Assembly (NCBI GenBank): GCA_017979445.1
Contig: CM030708.1
Location: 28,925,613 to 28,989,612, forward strand
Direction: 5' to 3'
DNA: 64,000 bases
Origin: Akebia trifoliata
Lineage: Eukaryota > Streptophyta > Magnoliopsida > Ranunculales > Lardizabalaceae
In this document: positions 24,541 to 35,929 of the stretch, piece after piece
Layout: each line of letters begins with the position of its first letter
Numbering within the stretch: position 1 is the stretch's first letter
Position numbers and translations under genes: made by a program
The notes under the pieces: model-generated
The model's input: the letters and a program-made list of their open reading frames with translations, nothing else
What the model was told of the DNA's origin: nothing
The model's database searches: none

Positions 24541-25270
24541 TTAATCTTTTTTTTTTTTTTAAATTGACATATTTGGAAATTGGGTTTCTCTTAGATTTCA
24601 TTTATTTTTAACTTGATTTTGATACCTATACCTATGATCTCAGAAGAAGTCAAAAACTAAAGAGCTGGTTGGATGGATTTGTGTCTTTTTTCTTCATGAC
24701 CTTTCTTGAGAAAATGGATACATCCCTTTGTCTTTTAAGAAAATAATGGAAAGAAACTTCTAGTGTGATTTAATTTTTTACATTTTTCTAAAAATTCAAA
24801 ACAAAATATTAGAAACTGAGTGATTAATTAGATTCGTTTTTTTTTTACCTTAAAAAAATCGAATACACTGTTTACTTCTCTTTTCCCTTTTTCGAAGAAA
24901 GAAAGAGAAAAAGAAAAGAAACAGTCTTGGAAGTTTCTGTTATGATTTTAGTCTCTTTTCCATACATTTTCTTTTTCAAAAAATTGAAAAAAAAATAAAA
25001 ATAGAAATGTAGAATAAGATGGCTAAATCTGTTTTGGGGTGTTTGGTTACGCAGGAAACTGAGTTCTTCACCAAGAAAGGATTTCCAAGGGATCCATTCC
25101 CAAATGGATGGAAAGGAAAAGAAGGTCTTTATGCAGTTGGGTTCGCAATGAAAGGGCTCTCTGGTGCTTCTTCAGATGCAATGAAAATAGCACAAGACAT
25201 TGGCGAAGTTTGGAAAGAAGAAACACATCCATCCTCACCTTACCAGCGCAGATGTATTTCTCAATTCTGA
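23124..25270 (+). CDS. YUC: YUCCA-type indole-3-pyruvate monooxygenase (YUC3/5/7/8/9 clade)
   Basis: YUCCA enzymes are flavin monooxygenases that convert indole-3-pyruvate to indole-3-acetic acid, the last step of the main auxin route. Three exons join in phase: 23124-23783 (220 codons), 24103-24474 (124) and 25055-25270 (71 plus stop TGA), giving 415 residues, normal for the family. Visible motifs are the FAD-binding GAGPSG at residues 25-30, ATGENAE at 151-157, the NADPH-binding GCGNSG at 194-199 and FATGY at 331-335. The start [20 protein letters not shown] and the C-terminal RRCISQF ending are characteristic of the Arabidopsis YUC3/5/7/8/9 group rather than YUC1/4, YUC2/6 or YUC10/11; the exact orthologue needs a tree. 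Intron 1 (319 bp) and intron 2 (580 bp) have GT-AG borders. Intron 2 starts with a long TTTA/TTTAT microsatellite. The gene looks intact. Confidence 0.95.
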
Positions 25271-25788
25271 CCATGAATTGTGTATAGTTAGCAATTCACA
25301 ACTGATCCAGACTGATTAGGTGTGCTCCCCAGATTACATTTTCGAATCTCAATAAAAGTGATTATATTTAACTACTGTCACGTCCAAGCTGGTTGGTAGG
25401 TGCTGCCCAAAGCAAAAATAAGGAAGAGAAAATATGGCACATAGACATCGGCCCTCTCCAAATAAATAAATAAATAATTGAGAACTTTATCTTTTGTTAT
25501 TTTAGAAGAATATGACACGAGTTAATTTGTTTGTAGAAATTTTTATATAAGAGTTCAATAAAATATCAAGTTAAATTCAAATGAGTACCCCTCTCTCCCT
25601 CTCTCTCTCTCTCTCTCTCATATAATTTCATGTAGCACCGTACACACAAACACAATTGGATGCCACGTGCAGATATGGAGCACAAAATCATAAAAATTCA
25701 GCAAAACCCTTTTATCTTTTGATCAACACATTTAAAATTTGAGAGTTCACTAGTCATCTATTTTCAAACTTTGATTAAAAAAAAAACT
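25271..25788 (+). other. 3' flank of the YUCCA gene
   Basis: An AATAAA hexamer at 25351-25356 is a likely polyadenylation signal about 80 bases after the stop codon. A CT microsatellite lies at about 25590-25619. Nothing else is recognised. Confidence 0.5.
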
Positions 25789-25920
25789 CTTCCTGTGTGG
25801 TTGTGTACAGAACCATAGTTTTTTTTCTTGGAATACACAACTACACATCCCCATAAATATGCGCAATTGTGTATCCCAAGAAAAAAAAATCTGTGATTCT
25901 ATGCACAGCCACATGAAGAA
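25789..25920. repeat. Foldback MITE, family 'ATCTATGATTC', copy 3
   Basis: The left end TTCCTGTGTGGTTGTGTACA then GAACCATAG pairs with the complement of the right end (CTGTGATTCTATGCACAGCC, ACATGAAGAA). The centre has TTTCTTGGAATACACAA opposite TTGTGTATCCCAAGAAA, so almost the whole element is one hairpin. Confidence 0.8.
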
Positions 25921-27119
25921 AATTTGGGGGAAGGGTGTCAAATTATCATTATTCTTTTAAAAAGTAACTAGAGTTTGATTGTGCCTAATGACATGGGTAT
26001 CTCCATTGGGATTAAAGGGGGTAGAATAATAAAAATAATAAAGTTTGACAAGTATTATTAGAAAGGGGAGGAGATGAAGAAAAACAATATATGAAAGTTG
26101 TAAGGGGTATTATTCTTAGAAAGGACAATAGATGGTGAAAGGAAATAAAGTTGGAAAGGTATGCTTAAAAAATAAGAGAAAAAGTAATAAAGTGAAAAAA
26201 AATTCACCAATACTCACCAAAAGATTAAATCACGACCTCTCTTTATTATATAAATTGATATAAATTTGTGGCATCCAACAAAGATAATTGTCATTTTTTA
26301 TTATGATATAAACTTGGATCAAGAATAGGCCCTTCTCTCATTATGAAAACAAAAAAATTAAAAAATTCTTGACTAAATTAGTCAAGACGTTTTTCCTTAC
26401 TAACCCTACTTGTGGCATCTAAAAACATGATTGAATGTTACAAGGATATTGTATAGGGAAAATATAGAGTTAAATCTAGACCCTACTTGATCTAAGAATG
26501 ACTTGAAGATCGAGTTGATCCGACACCACCTAGACCTCTGGGACTTGTGAAACTCAACAACTTCATTCGTCATAGTTTGACTGAGTAAGCAGAGTTTCTA
26601 CTATTCTTCAATAAGGATGTGCATACCTGAGTGGCATAACAGGACAAGTTGTCATGTTGTATTTGAGTTTTGCTTTGGGAAAATATCTTGAACTTCAAGG
26701 AGAGATTGATCACATCAATTACAACTTAAAGAGATAGTTTCTTGTTTTATAGGATCTTTCATTTAACCACCCAAAGGATTTAGAAGGAGATTAATCAAAA
26801 TCCTTACGAATAAGAAGAATGGATGATGTATTAGAATGGGCAACTAAGGAAAGAGGAGAATCTATTAATAGGGAGAGAGATCTTGAGGGAGAGTACATTT
26901 GGACCTTTTTGGAGAGTTCTTGTGAGAAAGAGTTTTATTTGTTATTCTCTACAACTTGAATGTCCGAGGGTATTTGGAAAGTACCACACTTGTGCCTCTT
27001 TGTGTTTGTGAGGAGGGAAGGGCCTTCATCAAGGATGTTTGAGTTGTTCGAGGCAAATTGGTAAAAAAGCTAACATAGCAGTCCACAAGGGCCCGTGACC
27101 CTTATTACCAGAACATGAA
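25921..27119. other. Intergenic, nothing recognised apart from a dispersed phrase
   Basis: No gene is seen. The phrase CTTGTGGCATCTAAAAACAT near 26410 recurs in variant form at about 38891, suggesting part of an unidentified dispersed repeat. Confidence 0.35.
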
Positions 27120-27380
27120 AAAGCCAATATTCGATGGTCTAAGGCCGTCGACTTTCATAAAATTTGATGGACAAGAGGTCGAATCAGTGTCGAATTTTTT
27201 GTTGTCAACAGGTTGAACCATCAAATTAATGGAGGATGGGAAAATTTTGACGGTTCTAAGCCGTCCAATCTGGGGAATATAAAGAATTACAGAAGCCCTG
27301 GACTGTCAAAATTCGATTTCTTAAATTCATGACCCTAACCCGTTGAATTTTCTTGTCAAATTTTCTAGTTTTCACGCAGT
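27120..27380. repeat. Dispersed repeat, partner of 9340-9565
   Basis: It shows the same ordered phrases as the block at 9340-9565, including CTGGACTGTCAAAATTCG and a terminal TTTTCTAGTTTTCAC. Read on the minus strand from 27380 it starts CACTGCGTGAAAAC, which loosely recalls a CACTA-type end, but the family is not settled. Confidence 0.5.
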
Positions 27381-28000
27381 GTAAGATTTGAAATTTTACT
27401 AAGGTAATCATGCCAGCCTCACTCTTATAAAAATAAGTCTGCGTGCGAGTGATATTACATCAAATGGGACATGGTTTCCCTCCAGTAAGAACATGTGAGG
27501 TTGTGACGTGTTGTTAGCGGGTCACCCTCAAAAGAAACTTAGCCCCGAATACCCAAACAAGGGATCCTCCAATTCACTGATCCGTACAGTTCAATAGCCG
27601 AACATGAAGTTTTTTAGCCATTAGAGTTTCATCAAGAGATGGTCTTTAAATTAAACGGTCCAGATCATTCGCTTAGAGGGCCACAGCAATCATAAGGGGT
27701 GGTGGTACTGCCAATTTAGGAGGATAGACCTCAAATCTATCATAGAAAACCACTAGTTATTCCTTCCAGTTGTTTTATCAACTGAGCTGTGAGAATATTG
27801 CAGATAAAGACTATAACAACAGTAGTTTACTATAAGTGAGATTCACACACCATCAAACATATAATCCATGTTCCTTATATGATTGAAGAGTTTATATTTC
27901 CACATCAACTTCTTTGTATAATACACCAATCATGTATGATTTTAAAACTTGTCACTGATGGAGATGACTAGGGGGAGTCAAAAGGAGAATCTATGTAAAT
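27381..28000. other. Intergenic, nothing recognised
   Basis: No gene is seen. A tRNA-like phrase near 27720-27800 was considered and rejected. The last eight bases (27993-28000) are the left target duplication of the next element. Confidence 0.35.
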
Positions 28001-28169
28001 TAGGGCTGTCAACGGATGCTTATCAATTCGGATACAACAATATTTGAATCTGAATCCGAATTTTTTATCTGATATCCGAATTCGAATTCGAATCCGATGT
28101 ATGTTTTAAAACTTTGTCTGAATTCGAATCCGATCGGATAATATCCAATTAGAATTCGAATAATTTGTA

Positions 28170-28212
<43 letters not shown>

Positions 28213-28488
28213 ACACACACACACACACTACCACAATATTTCCTTATCCAACTGATTTTTCATTATTAAAAAAAAACCTATTATATATTATACTATTTGT
28301 ATAATGAATGAATTAAATAATATATATTATATACTATCTCGAATCAGATATTATCGGATTCAAAATGTTAATATCCTAATCCGTATCTGATAAGGATTCG
28401 AATATATAAAACTATCCAAATCTGATATTCGATATCCAAGAAACTTTTGGATAATATTCGAATTTTCAATTATCCATTGCCACCCCTA
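28001..28488. mobile_element. hAT-type non-autonomous element, copy 2 (488 bp)
   Basis: The ends are TAGGGCTGTCAACGGATGC and ...CACCCCTA, with flanking 8-bp repeats ATGTAAAT (27993-28000) and ATATAAAT (28489-28496) that differ at one base. The interior shares the ATCCGAATTCGAAT-rich composition and order of the copy at 16349. An AC dinucleotide microsatellite of about 57 bp (28172-28228) lies where copy 1 has an AT run. Confidence 0.78.
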
Positions 28489-28620
28489 ATATAAATTTCC
28501 CAATCATATTGTTTTGTCCCACGTGATGCCTAAAATGTTGAAAATCTTAACTGAGTCTTTGAAAGCTCAGCTGAATTATCTAGTACGCCTTGTGATGTTC
28601 ATAATATAAATAAGAATAAC

Positions 28621-28775
28621 GATAAATGCACACGGTTTTGGTATGTGGTTGGGTCTGCGGTTGACGTGATAAGGGTACAGAATCACATATCTTTCTCTTG
28701 TGTATCCCGATGGAAAAAATCTATGATTCTATGCTCTTACCACATCAACAATGTACCCAACCGTGTGCATTCATC
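28621..28775. repeat. Foldback MITE, family 'ATCTATGATTC', copy 4
   Basis: The left end GATAAATGCACACGGTT is the reverse complement of the right end (AACCGTGTGCATTCATC). The inner parts GTACAGAATCACATATCTTT and AAAATCTATGATTCTATGCT pair, and GTGTATCCCGATG is shared with copy 2. Confidence 0.8.
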
Positions 28776-28847
28776 ATGACTCTATAAATAAGGGCCGTTC
28801 TATTTGCCCTACCATTTATTCTCATGCACCCACTCACCCCTATATAC

Positions 28848-28878
<31 letters not shown>

Positions 28879-28920
28879 CGGAACAAACTATAAACCTTCA
28901 ATTTCTTCCTTGATCACCTC
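28776..28920 (+). promoter_or_regulatory. Promoter-like stretch without a recognised gene
   Basis: A good TATA box (TCTATAAATA, 28781-28790) is followed by a pyrimidine- and purine-rich leader-like stretch with a GA microsatellite (28851-28878). The first clean ATG of the following open stretch (28942) starts a 31-codon frame, MAIVSVSQYKL.., with no recognised relative. It may be a relic promoter, the start of a non-coding transcript, or chance. Confidence 0.3.
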
Positions 28921-30413
28921 CCTCTTCATTGTTTGGTCTGTTATGGCAATAGTTAGTGTGTCACAATATAAGCTATCAAATTTAAATATAATAGCTTTTC
29001 TAGGCTTAACGTACAATCAGGCTGACATTTTGACCTAATATTGTCCTCTTCCACTTAGAAATGTTGCCTTAAATTTCTAAGAAATATATGGATGGCACCC
29101 ACACGCTTTCAAAGCTTATAGCTGAATCCTCCAAACCCTGCCCTCCACAAAAATCCTCTCCTTCCAATTCTTGTGGATGAAAATCTAAGTTTCAGGTGGT
29201 TATCACATAAGTGCCTTGACTTTTTTGAGATACGAGTGAAAAGCATATACAGTTATGTTCATAGTTAATAAATTTGCAATTGATTCGTGAATTAGATGCG
29301 AATTAGACAAATAATACTCTTCCCGATTAAAATTGTTATTGATTTCAAAGATTCAGATTAATTCACGGATCTTTGAATCCCAACGAATAGATCGTAATTT
29401 GTACATATATTCCGTAAGTACTTTAATAAAATATTTCGTATTTTCCTGTTCTTAGTTCTCATTTCAAAACTTAAGAGAAGGAAAAAAAAAATCCTAAGTT
29501 GAAAATTGTTCCCACAAAAATAATTAATCTTGAATAACTTGGGGAACTTGCAGAATATATTGATGATGATCGTGAAGAGTTTAAAAGGAAAATGAAATTA
29601 TATCTAATCGTGAATATATTCTTTTTGACGAGCTATTTGGTCCATCTATTTCGCATTAATAACTTTTAGAAACGACAAGAAATTTCTTTTTGAATTTAAT
29701 TAGGTCATACGACATGATGATTTTGACATTAATTAGGATATTATATTTTATACTTTTCATTTACATTGATTATTAGATGGATTAAAAGTAAATCTTTAAT
29801 TGTAAATATATATTTTATTGGATGAATGTGATTGTGAATTGTTTACTTAAGATATTTTTAATTTAAGTATTAATAATATTAGAATTTTAGGTCATATCAT
29901 ATGTTATATATATACGAATTTTTACAAGTTTTAAAAATTGTTAGATCCAAATTATTATCGAATTATCTTCGTATCGTATTTTTACCTTCCTAGGTTTTTT
30001 TTACCGAATTTTCGAATGAACTGGTGCATCGTTATTCCGAATGGTACCCAATTTATTGTCGTACTGTTTTTTTTCTCGTCCATCGAATTGCTAATTATGG
30101 TTATATTCACACCTCTTTGTTATTGCAGTGAGAAATGTTCTTTTAATTAATTACGTGCAGGTGGTAATGCTATTTGATTGCACTTCTTGTACTTTTTTCC
30201 ATTAGAGAGCACTTTCACATGATGGATTATTGTTTGTTAACGTATTTTATTGATATTCTGGCTTATTCGTGAAGTTAGATGTGCAACCATGTGAAGTTGA
30301 TTTTTTGAACTTCTAATTCCCACAATTAAGGGAATCTAAACACAATTAAAATGCAAGTTTCAATTTATGATTCCACCCACATTAAAATTTAGAGTCCTAA
30401 TAATGTATCCTCT
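28921..30413. other. Intergenic, nothing recognised
   Basis: AT-rich DNA with no supported gene and no repeat limits that I can define. Confidence 0.35.
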
Positions 30414-30597
30414 ACGTGGCATACTCAATTGACTCCCTGACGTGACAAGTTCGAGAATCGTAGATTTGTATGCCTCAAGATAACGACTGCACTTCACCAT
30501 AAAAAAATGTATACTGGGGGAACTATGTATCCCGAGGTGTACATATCTACAATTCCCGAACTTATCACGTCAGGGAGTCAATTGAGTATCCCACCTG
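30414..30597. repeat. Foldback MITE, family 'ATCTATGATTC', copy 5 (diverged)
   Basis: ATACTCAATTGACTCCCTGA followed by CGTGACAAGTTCGAGAATCG on the left is the reverse complement of the right arm (CGAACTTATCACGTCAGGGA, GTCAATTGAGTAT), with only a few mismatches over about 45 bp. The centre carries GTATCCCGAGGTGTACA, resembling the other cores. Confidence 0.75.
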
Positions 30598-31459
30598 GCA
30601 AGTCATATTATCACAACTTTATAATTTATTCTTAGCATATCTTTACAATTATAATGAGAGAAGGGGGAGTAGAAGTGATTCAACAACAAAAGTTGAGTGG
30701 CCATAAATGTCCCCACTATTATATTTGAATTTAATATAATCAGGGTTATTTTAATATAAAAAAAAGGGTATTGTTAACATGTTACATGTTAAAGTGCAAT
30801 AAATAAACTTTGAAAATTGAATTTTGTATCAAAAATATTTGTTACCAAAATACTCTCAAATTCTAATTTCCAAAATACATTTATCGCACTTTAGGGCACA
30901 GGTTAATAAAATCTTAAATTAAAAAATAATAAGAAAATTGTAATTAACCTATTGTATAATCACCACATTGATTAGTTTTCAAAATTATAAAAGTATCCTT
31001 TTCTATTATGGAATCTTCGAAAACCCATTAATCAATATTTTAAATAATAAATAAGTCATGCCACCTTCTAGTTTGAATAATTAGAATTTATCATTATGGT
31101 TATATTCTCATTACTTTGTAACGTTTATAATTATCTCTGGTTAAATTTCAACTAGAAAGTGGCATGTGCAAACCCACATGTATCCAAAGTGTAAGAATTT
31201 GTTGTTAAGAAATTTCAGTGCCAAACTAATGAACCAATGGTATGACGTTACATTCATAGGAAAAACAAGTGTATATTGGTTGGTGGAGAGAAAATTTAGG
31301 AAGAAATTTTTTGAACAGCTAGAAGTTTAGATTTTAAGTATTTTTAATACATGTAGCAACATCCCAAAGGGATTTTGAATATTACACTGTAAAAAATGAT
31401 ATTTTTGACATTTTAAGAACTAATCAACATGATTCTAAGGCGGCAATTTTATTGACTTT
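30598..31459. other. Intergenic, nothing recognised
   Basis: AT-rich sequence without a supported gene. Confidence 0.35.
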
Positions 31460-31692
31460 TTACCAAGATGACTCTAATTATATATTAAGCTTAAATGTAA
31501 AGATGGAGACATTTGTGGAATCCAAAATTTGGTGTCGAACTACTTCTACTCCACCTTTTGTCGTTATCATGCTTGGTTTTTTTTTTAATACCAAAATAAC
31601 CCTGATTATCTCTATCAAGTTTAAATGTTTAAATGTAAAAGTGAGGGCATTTCTATGATCCAAATTTTGGTGTCCTACCACTTCTCCTCCCT
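31460..31692. repeat. Diverged tandem duplication with a period of about 130 bp
   Basis: TACCAAGATGACTCTAATTA .. CCAAAATTTGGTGTCGAACT near 31460-31545 is followed by TACCAAAATAACCCTGATTA .. CCAAATTTTGGTGTCCTACC near 31589-31680. The order of phrases is the same in both, with many substitutions. The palindromic CCAAAATTTGG may have helped keep the unit recognisable. Confidence 0.6.
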
Positions 31693-32355
31693 TCTCTCAT
31701 TCTAATACTAAAGCTTTCAATAATTAATTTTTACTTATTTATTATATAAAATTATTTTATTAATCATTTTGACATAATCCAGTAGTTAGAAGTAATTTCT
31801 AACAAATAATGATCCATCTTTTTTCCACATAGCACAACACAACACTTCTTTTATCAAACAATAATTTACCAAATTAAATGTATTCTCTACTTTTATTTTC
31901 AACATTTTCTCTATTGTTACAAAATAAGCCCTTATCATTCCCCCTAAGTTATTTTTATTTTTATTATTATTATTATTATTATTTTTTTTTTAAGGTAATT
32001 TTCTCGAAGAAGTTCACTAAAGTTTGACCAATGATATTACCAGGTATATTTATATTATTGCTGGCTAACCCTATGTGTAATAAATGCGTTTCACCCACAT
32101 TTCAGTCATTTCAACAAATTCATTTCATTGCATTTTGTCTGTGACACATTTATTCTATCTTGCTGTTTGAAGAATAAGCCTGGCAGTACATCCATATTCC
32201 ATGGTTCTGAAAATGGACAAGTCACCTCGGAATAAAGTTGAGTCCACTCAACTTGATAGAATTTGAGGTGGCTTGGTATATAAACTCCAAAATAGTTTTT
32301 GTACCAAGTGAACATGGAACTCAATGACTTGACCCAGAAATTCACTGTGCCAGAT
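31693..32355. other. Intergenic, ATT microsatellite
   Basis: An (ATT)n run followed by a T run lies at about 31960-31992. No gene is supported; a minus-strand open frame at 32106-32345 has no recognised motif. Confidence 0.35.
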
Positions 32356-32477
32356 TAGGAACATCAAATAGTTATGGGTTCAGTTTATGATATCATAGAC
32401 ATTTGCATATTTAATTAGTTCATGGTCGAGTCGACAGACGATTCATCAAAACATCCCATAACTATTTGATGTTCTAA
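32356..32477. repeat. Small inverted-repeat element
   Basis: GAACATCAAATAGTTATGGG near 32359 is the exact reverse complement of CCCATAACTATTTGATGTTC near 32455-32475, giving terminal inverted repeats of about 22 bp around a 75-bp centre. Confidence 0.65.
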
Positions 32478-32589
32478 AACATTGAAATACACGAACGTTT
32501 AATCAACAAACAAAGTAACATGGAAGGAAAACAAAATACTCGAAGAAAATTGGTGAAGTGAAGCAATAATGATAACTGTGGTGGATATT

Positions 32590-33300
32590 TTTTGTAAAGA
32601 CCAAAGACCAACACGTGGCACGTTGAGATCTGTGCAACCCCACGAGTTCCAAGGATATTATATCTGAGTCCGAACGAATGAAGTCTCTTGAACTACTTAG
32701 ATATAATCCATCAGCAAGCTTGGAGCTCAGATGGTCAGGGAAGATAAGATTTGAATGAGCAAGAGATAAAGTAAGATGAACCAAAATCCCTAAAAATCAA
32801 GGATAGGAGGAGATACGAATTTAATCTGGGTCCTATATAAACATGAAAATATTCCTATAAGGGTAAATCCCTAAAAGGAAGGAGTGAATGAGGACATAAT
32901 CCTGATTAGCTACATTTCAAATCAAAGATAACCTTCTAAATTAGGTAAAAGGTGGAATTAGAAAGCGCAATCTAAGGGAATCTTATGGACCAATCTTTAT
33001 AAATACAAGATAAAACAAATCACAAAAGGAACTTTCTTTTTCCCTTTACTATTACTCTGCAACTTTTTATATTGAACCTGACTAGAGCGTTAAAGAGGTT
33101 GTGTTGCAGGCACACTTAGAAACTCAAGAATTATAGATCTGAAGCAATTCACGAGAATATCGAGGCAATGCAAGTTTTTGTGTCTATGGTAGCAATCTAA
33201 GAAATCAAGTAAAAAAACAAAGAGAAGGGTACAAATTTTACGTGGTTCAGTTCAACAAGATTACCTGTCCTTGGATAATGATGGGAAGCTTTTATTATTT
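32590..33300. repeat. Probable retrotransposon LTR fragments
   Basis: GACTAGAGCGTTAAAGAGGT near 33081 resembles the 3' part of plant Ty3/gypsy LTRs, and TTTTACGTGGTTCAGTTCAA near 33237 resembles the LTR-end motif noted at 8813. No coding domain or paired LTR is seen, so both limits and class are uncertain. Confidence 0.3.
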
Positions 33301-34139
33301 TTGTTAAAAACAGGTTTACAATCTCATTTCAACTTACAAAAATAAAAAATCCTTCTCCCTAAAGCAAGTTGGCTGTGAATTCATAGTATATTTAAACGAC
33401 GAAAAAGTTGTGCGACAAAATACAAGTCACAATCAATACAACAATACCAACCCCATACGGAGGATTCAAACAATGAAAAAAATTCTTTCTTCACAATGGT
33501 CCATCTACATTCTCCACCACCAAGTATTCAATCTATCAGAACATGGATGTGAGTCCATCTCAATCTTAAAATGGGCCACACAACAACCTGCAACTCTTTT
33601 CCTTCAACATGTTTCAAGAAACGTTGGATGTCTGAACTTCCCACTACTTCCACCTTTGGAACATCTCTACAACTTTATTTCTCTGTCTTTTCTATTTGGA
33701 CATTAACATGCTTTGGTACCTTAGAGCATCTATGGCGGCTTCTATGACCTTTTCCAACCTCATACCCATTCTTTCTCCTTCCATTACAAGTTCCCATGCC
33801 TTCATATAAAAAATGGTAGGAATAATATTTAAATTCAGATCATACTTTAAGATATTGGCAATAGTGATAGTTAATTAATTTTAGTAGGAATTGAGTTAAG
33901 GAATGGTAATTAGTAAATAAATTAAAATCATTTTTTTTTCTTTTAATTCAAATAGGAAGTATTTTAGTTGAAGTCTATATAAAAGATGAGTGGTAGGGAT
34001 ATATGTATTTAGCCTTGTGAGATGTTGAAAGATTAATTTGAAAGACCCGGGAATATGGAGACAAATTTAGTAGAATTCCATGGAGAGATCCTTAAGAGTC
34101 CAAGATGTTGTGGTTTGTGGAGTCCGAAAGAAAATTTTC
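33301..34139. other. Intergenic, nothing recognised
   Basis: A 98-codon open frame at 33410-33706 contains no recognisable motif. No other feature is supported. Confidence 0.35.
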
Positions 34140-34400
34140 AAGGGCATTTTTATAATTTCCCTAATATTATGTAAAACCTTATTCAAGTTTCTTGGGATAT
34201 TTATATTTCTCATTTTTTTTTTCTTTTTTTCTTTTTTTTTTGAAAGCTTTTAATATGTAACTGCAAGTTTTCTCTTCATAGTGGAATCGATGTGATCCAT
34301 AGATGTACCTCAATCTTGAGGGAACCACATAAAATTTATGTGTGTCTTTGTGTGATTGCATCTCGTCTTATGCTTGTTTTTCAATTCGTTTTCTTATTTC
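34140..34400 (+). repeat. LTR-terminus-like remnant
   Basis: TAGATGTACCTCAATCTTGA followed by GGGAACCACATAAAATTTAT and a GTGTGTCTTTGTGTG tail (34301-34357) has the arrangement of a plant LTR end (GTAGGC..GAACCACGTAAATC..GTGT). The same arrangement on the plus strand is found at 61228-61270. Confidence 0.35.
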
Positions 34401-34584
34401 GATTGCACCTGATTTCTTAACACAAGAGTCCGATCAAACGATAACATCTTTGAAATGAATCATGTTCCCTTTTGGGGTGAATTTCTACTTAATTTTGTAA
34501 TTTTTTCTTGGGGGTAATTTCATCTTGGTACGATTTGAGTAAACTCGTTTTAGGATTTTTTATGAATGACTTTTGATTTTTTAT

Positions 34585-34722
34585 ATGATTCTTTTTTCTA
34601 AGCAAAGGAATGTGCGTTGATGGAGGTGAAGGTGGGTTCACCGGGATTTAAACTTGAGTCATGAGATCAACTCTCCTCAAGCCTTTACCAATTAGATAGG
34701 TGGCACCTTCAATAAGATTTTA
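34585..34722 (-). repeat. SINE-like copy (family shared with 7040 and 59858)
   Basis: On the minus strand it reads CTAATTGGTAAAGGCTTGAG (A-box-like), then GACTCAAGTTTAAATCCC (B-box-like), then ACCCACCTTCACC and an A-rich tail (AGAAAAAAGAA). The order matches the other two copies. It is diverged and not clearly bounded. Confidence 0.45.
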
Positions 34723-35929
34723 TAAGACTATTTAATCGGGCTAATTAGAGCATTTACAACGGATCGAATAAGTGTAGTTTCCAGACTGGTTCAGGTACTG
34801 AAATAATATGCATTGGACCACAACTTGAACATATAGAAATAGTTCCCTTTTTTATGTTTTACCTCATAATAAAAGAATCTTATACCCATAATATGATTTC
34901 CAACCATAGATTTAGGTCAGATCTAACCCTAATATTAAGCCTAAACTCAAATCTGATTCTTATATTATAAAATGAATCCCCGTAACCTTACAAAGTTAGT
35001 AAGGATTTCACCCTTACTAAGGGTTTTTGGACTCACCTCTTGGCATTCATAAACATGATCTGATATTTTAAGAAATTTTTTTTATTTTTCACCATTGAAT
35101 TTTATTTTTAAGTTAGAAAGTTATATGAAAACTCACTAGTTGTTCATTTTCAAAATCTTAGACATACTTCAAAAGAAATTAGTTTTTAAATTTTTATTAT
35201 TATTTTGGATATGAGATTTTGAAAGAAACTTAAAGAAGTGTGATGTTAGATTTCTAAGCAAAACAACAGTAAGACTCAAAATCTTACTATGTTAGGTTTC
35301 CCTTATAAAATTAGGTGCTAATATCAGTTGAATCATAAACCCTATGAATGACAAACTCCAAACCCCACAACCCAAGCAAAAGATGATAATTGATCTTGGC
35401 TGTGTCATTTTCCTATATGCTTAGGGTCATAATTTGAGTAGGTAGATGGACACCTATAATGAACCACGTAGATGAAAGCGACCCAAATGGACCCTAACCC
35501 ATTTGAGCCCACTTGAGATAATGACAATTATAACTCATGATCTCAAAGTCCTTGTTTGCTTGACACGCCAATGGACCCACCATTGATATTGATGAGTATC
35601 AGCTGACACTTAACGGACACGTGGTCAACACAGTATCGCTTGGAGGAGAAGGAAGAGAGGATTTAAATAGCAGAAGTTGACATCAAAATAGGGACCAGAA
35701 ACTAACCAACTGAAGGTTCCCGAATAGAGATAGTCATCGGGTACCCGAATTCCCGAATAGATGTATTGAAACCCGATTAGTCATGTTAGGATTTAGGAAT
35801 TCGGATCCATCATTGACATGGTTCTAAAAACTGGGTTTCTTTTTTGGATCAGTATCAGGGAGTCCGGTTCAACTCAACTTATTTGAAGATGAGTCAAGTA
35901 ATAGATTGTTTCTACTTTACATTATAAGC
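34723..35929. other. Intergenic, nothing recognised
   Basis: No supported gene. The stretch near 35713-35800, with repeated CCCGAATAGA and CCCGAATTCCCG, may be a decayed fragment of a hAT-type element. Confidence 0.35.

Noticed and set aside
27720..27800. tRNA gene or plastid-derived tRNA on the minus strand (AGCTCAGTTGATAAAACAAC)
   Set aside because: No acceptor-stem pairing or B box at the right distance could be found.
28009..28224. Cys-Val repeat protein on the minus strand
   Set aside because: It is the translation of the AC microsatellite in the hAT-type element.
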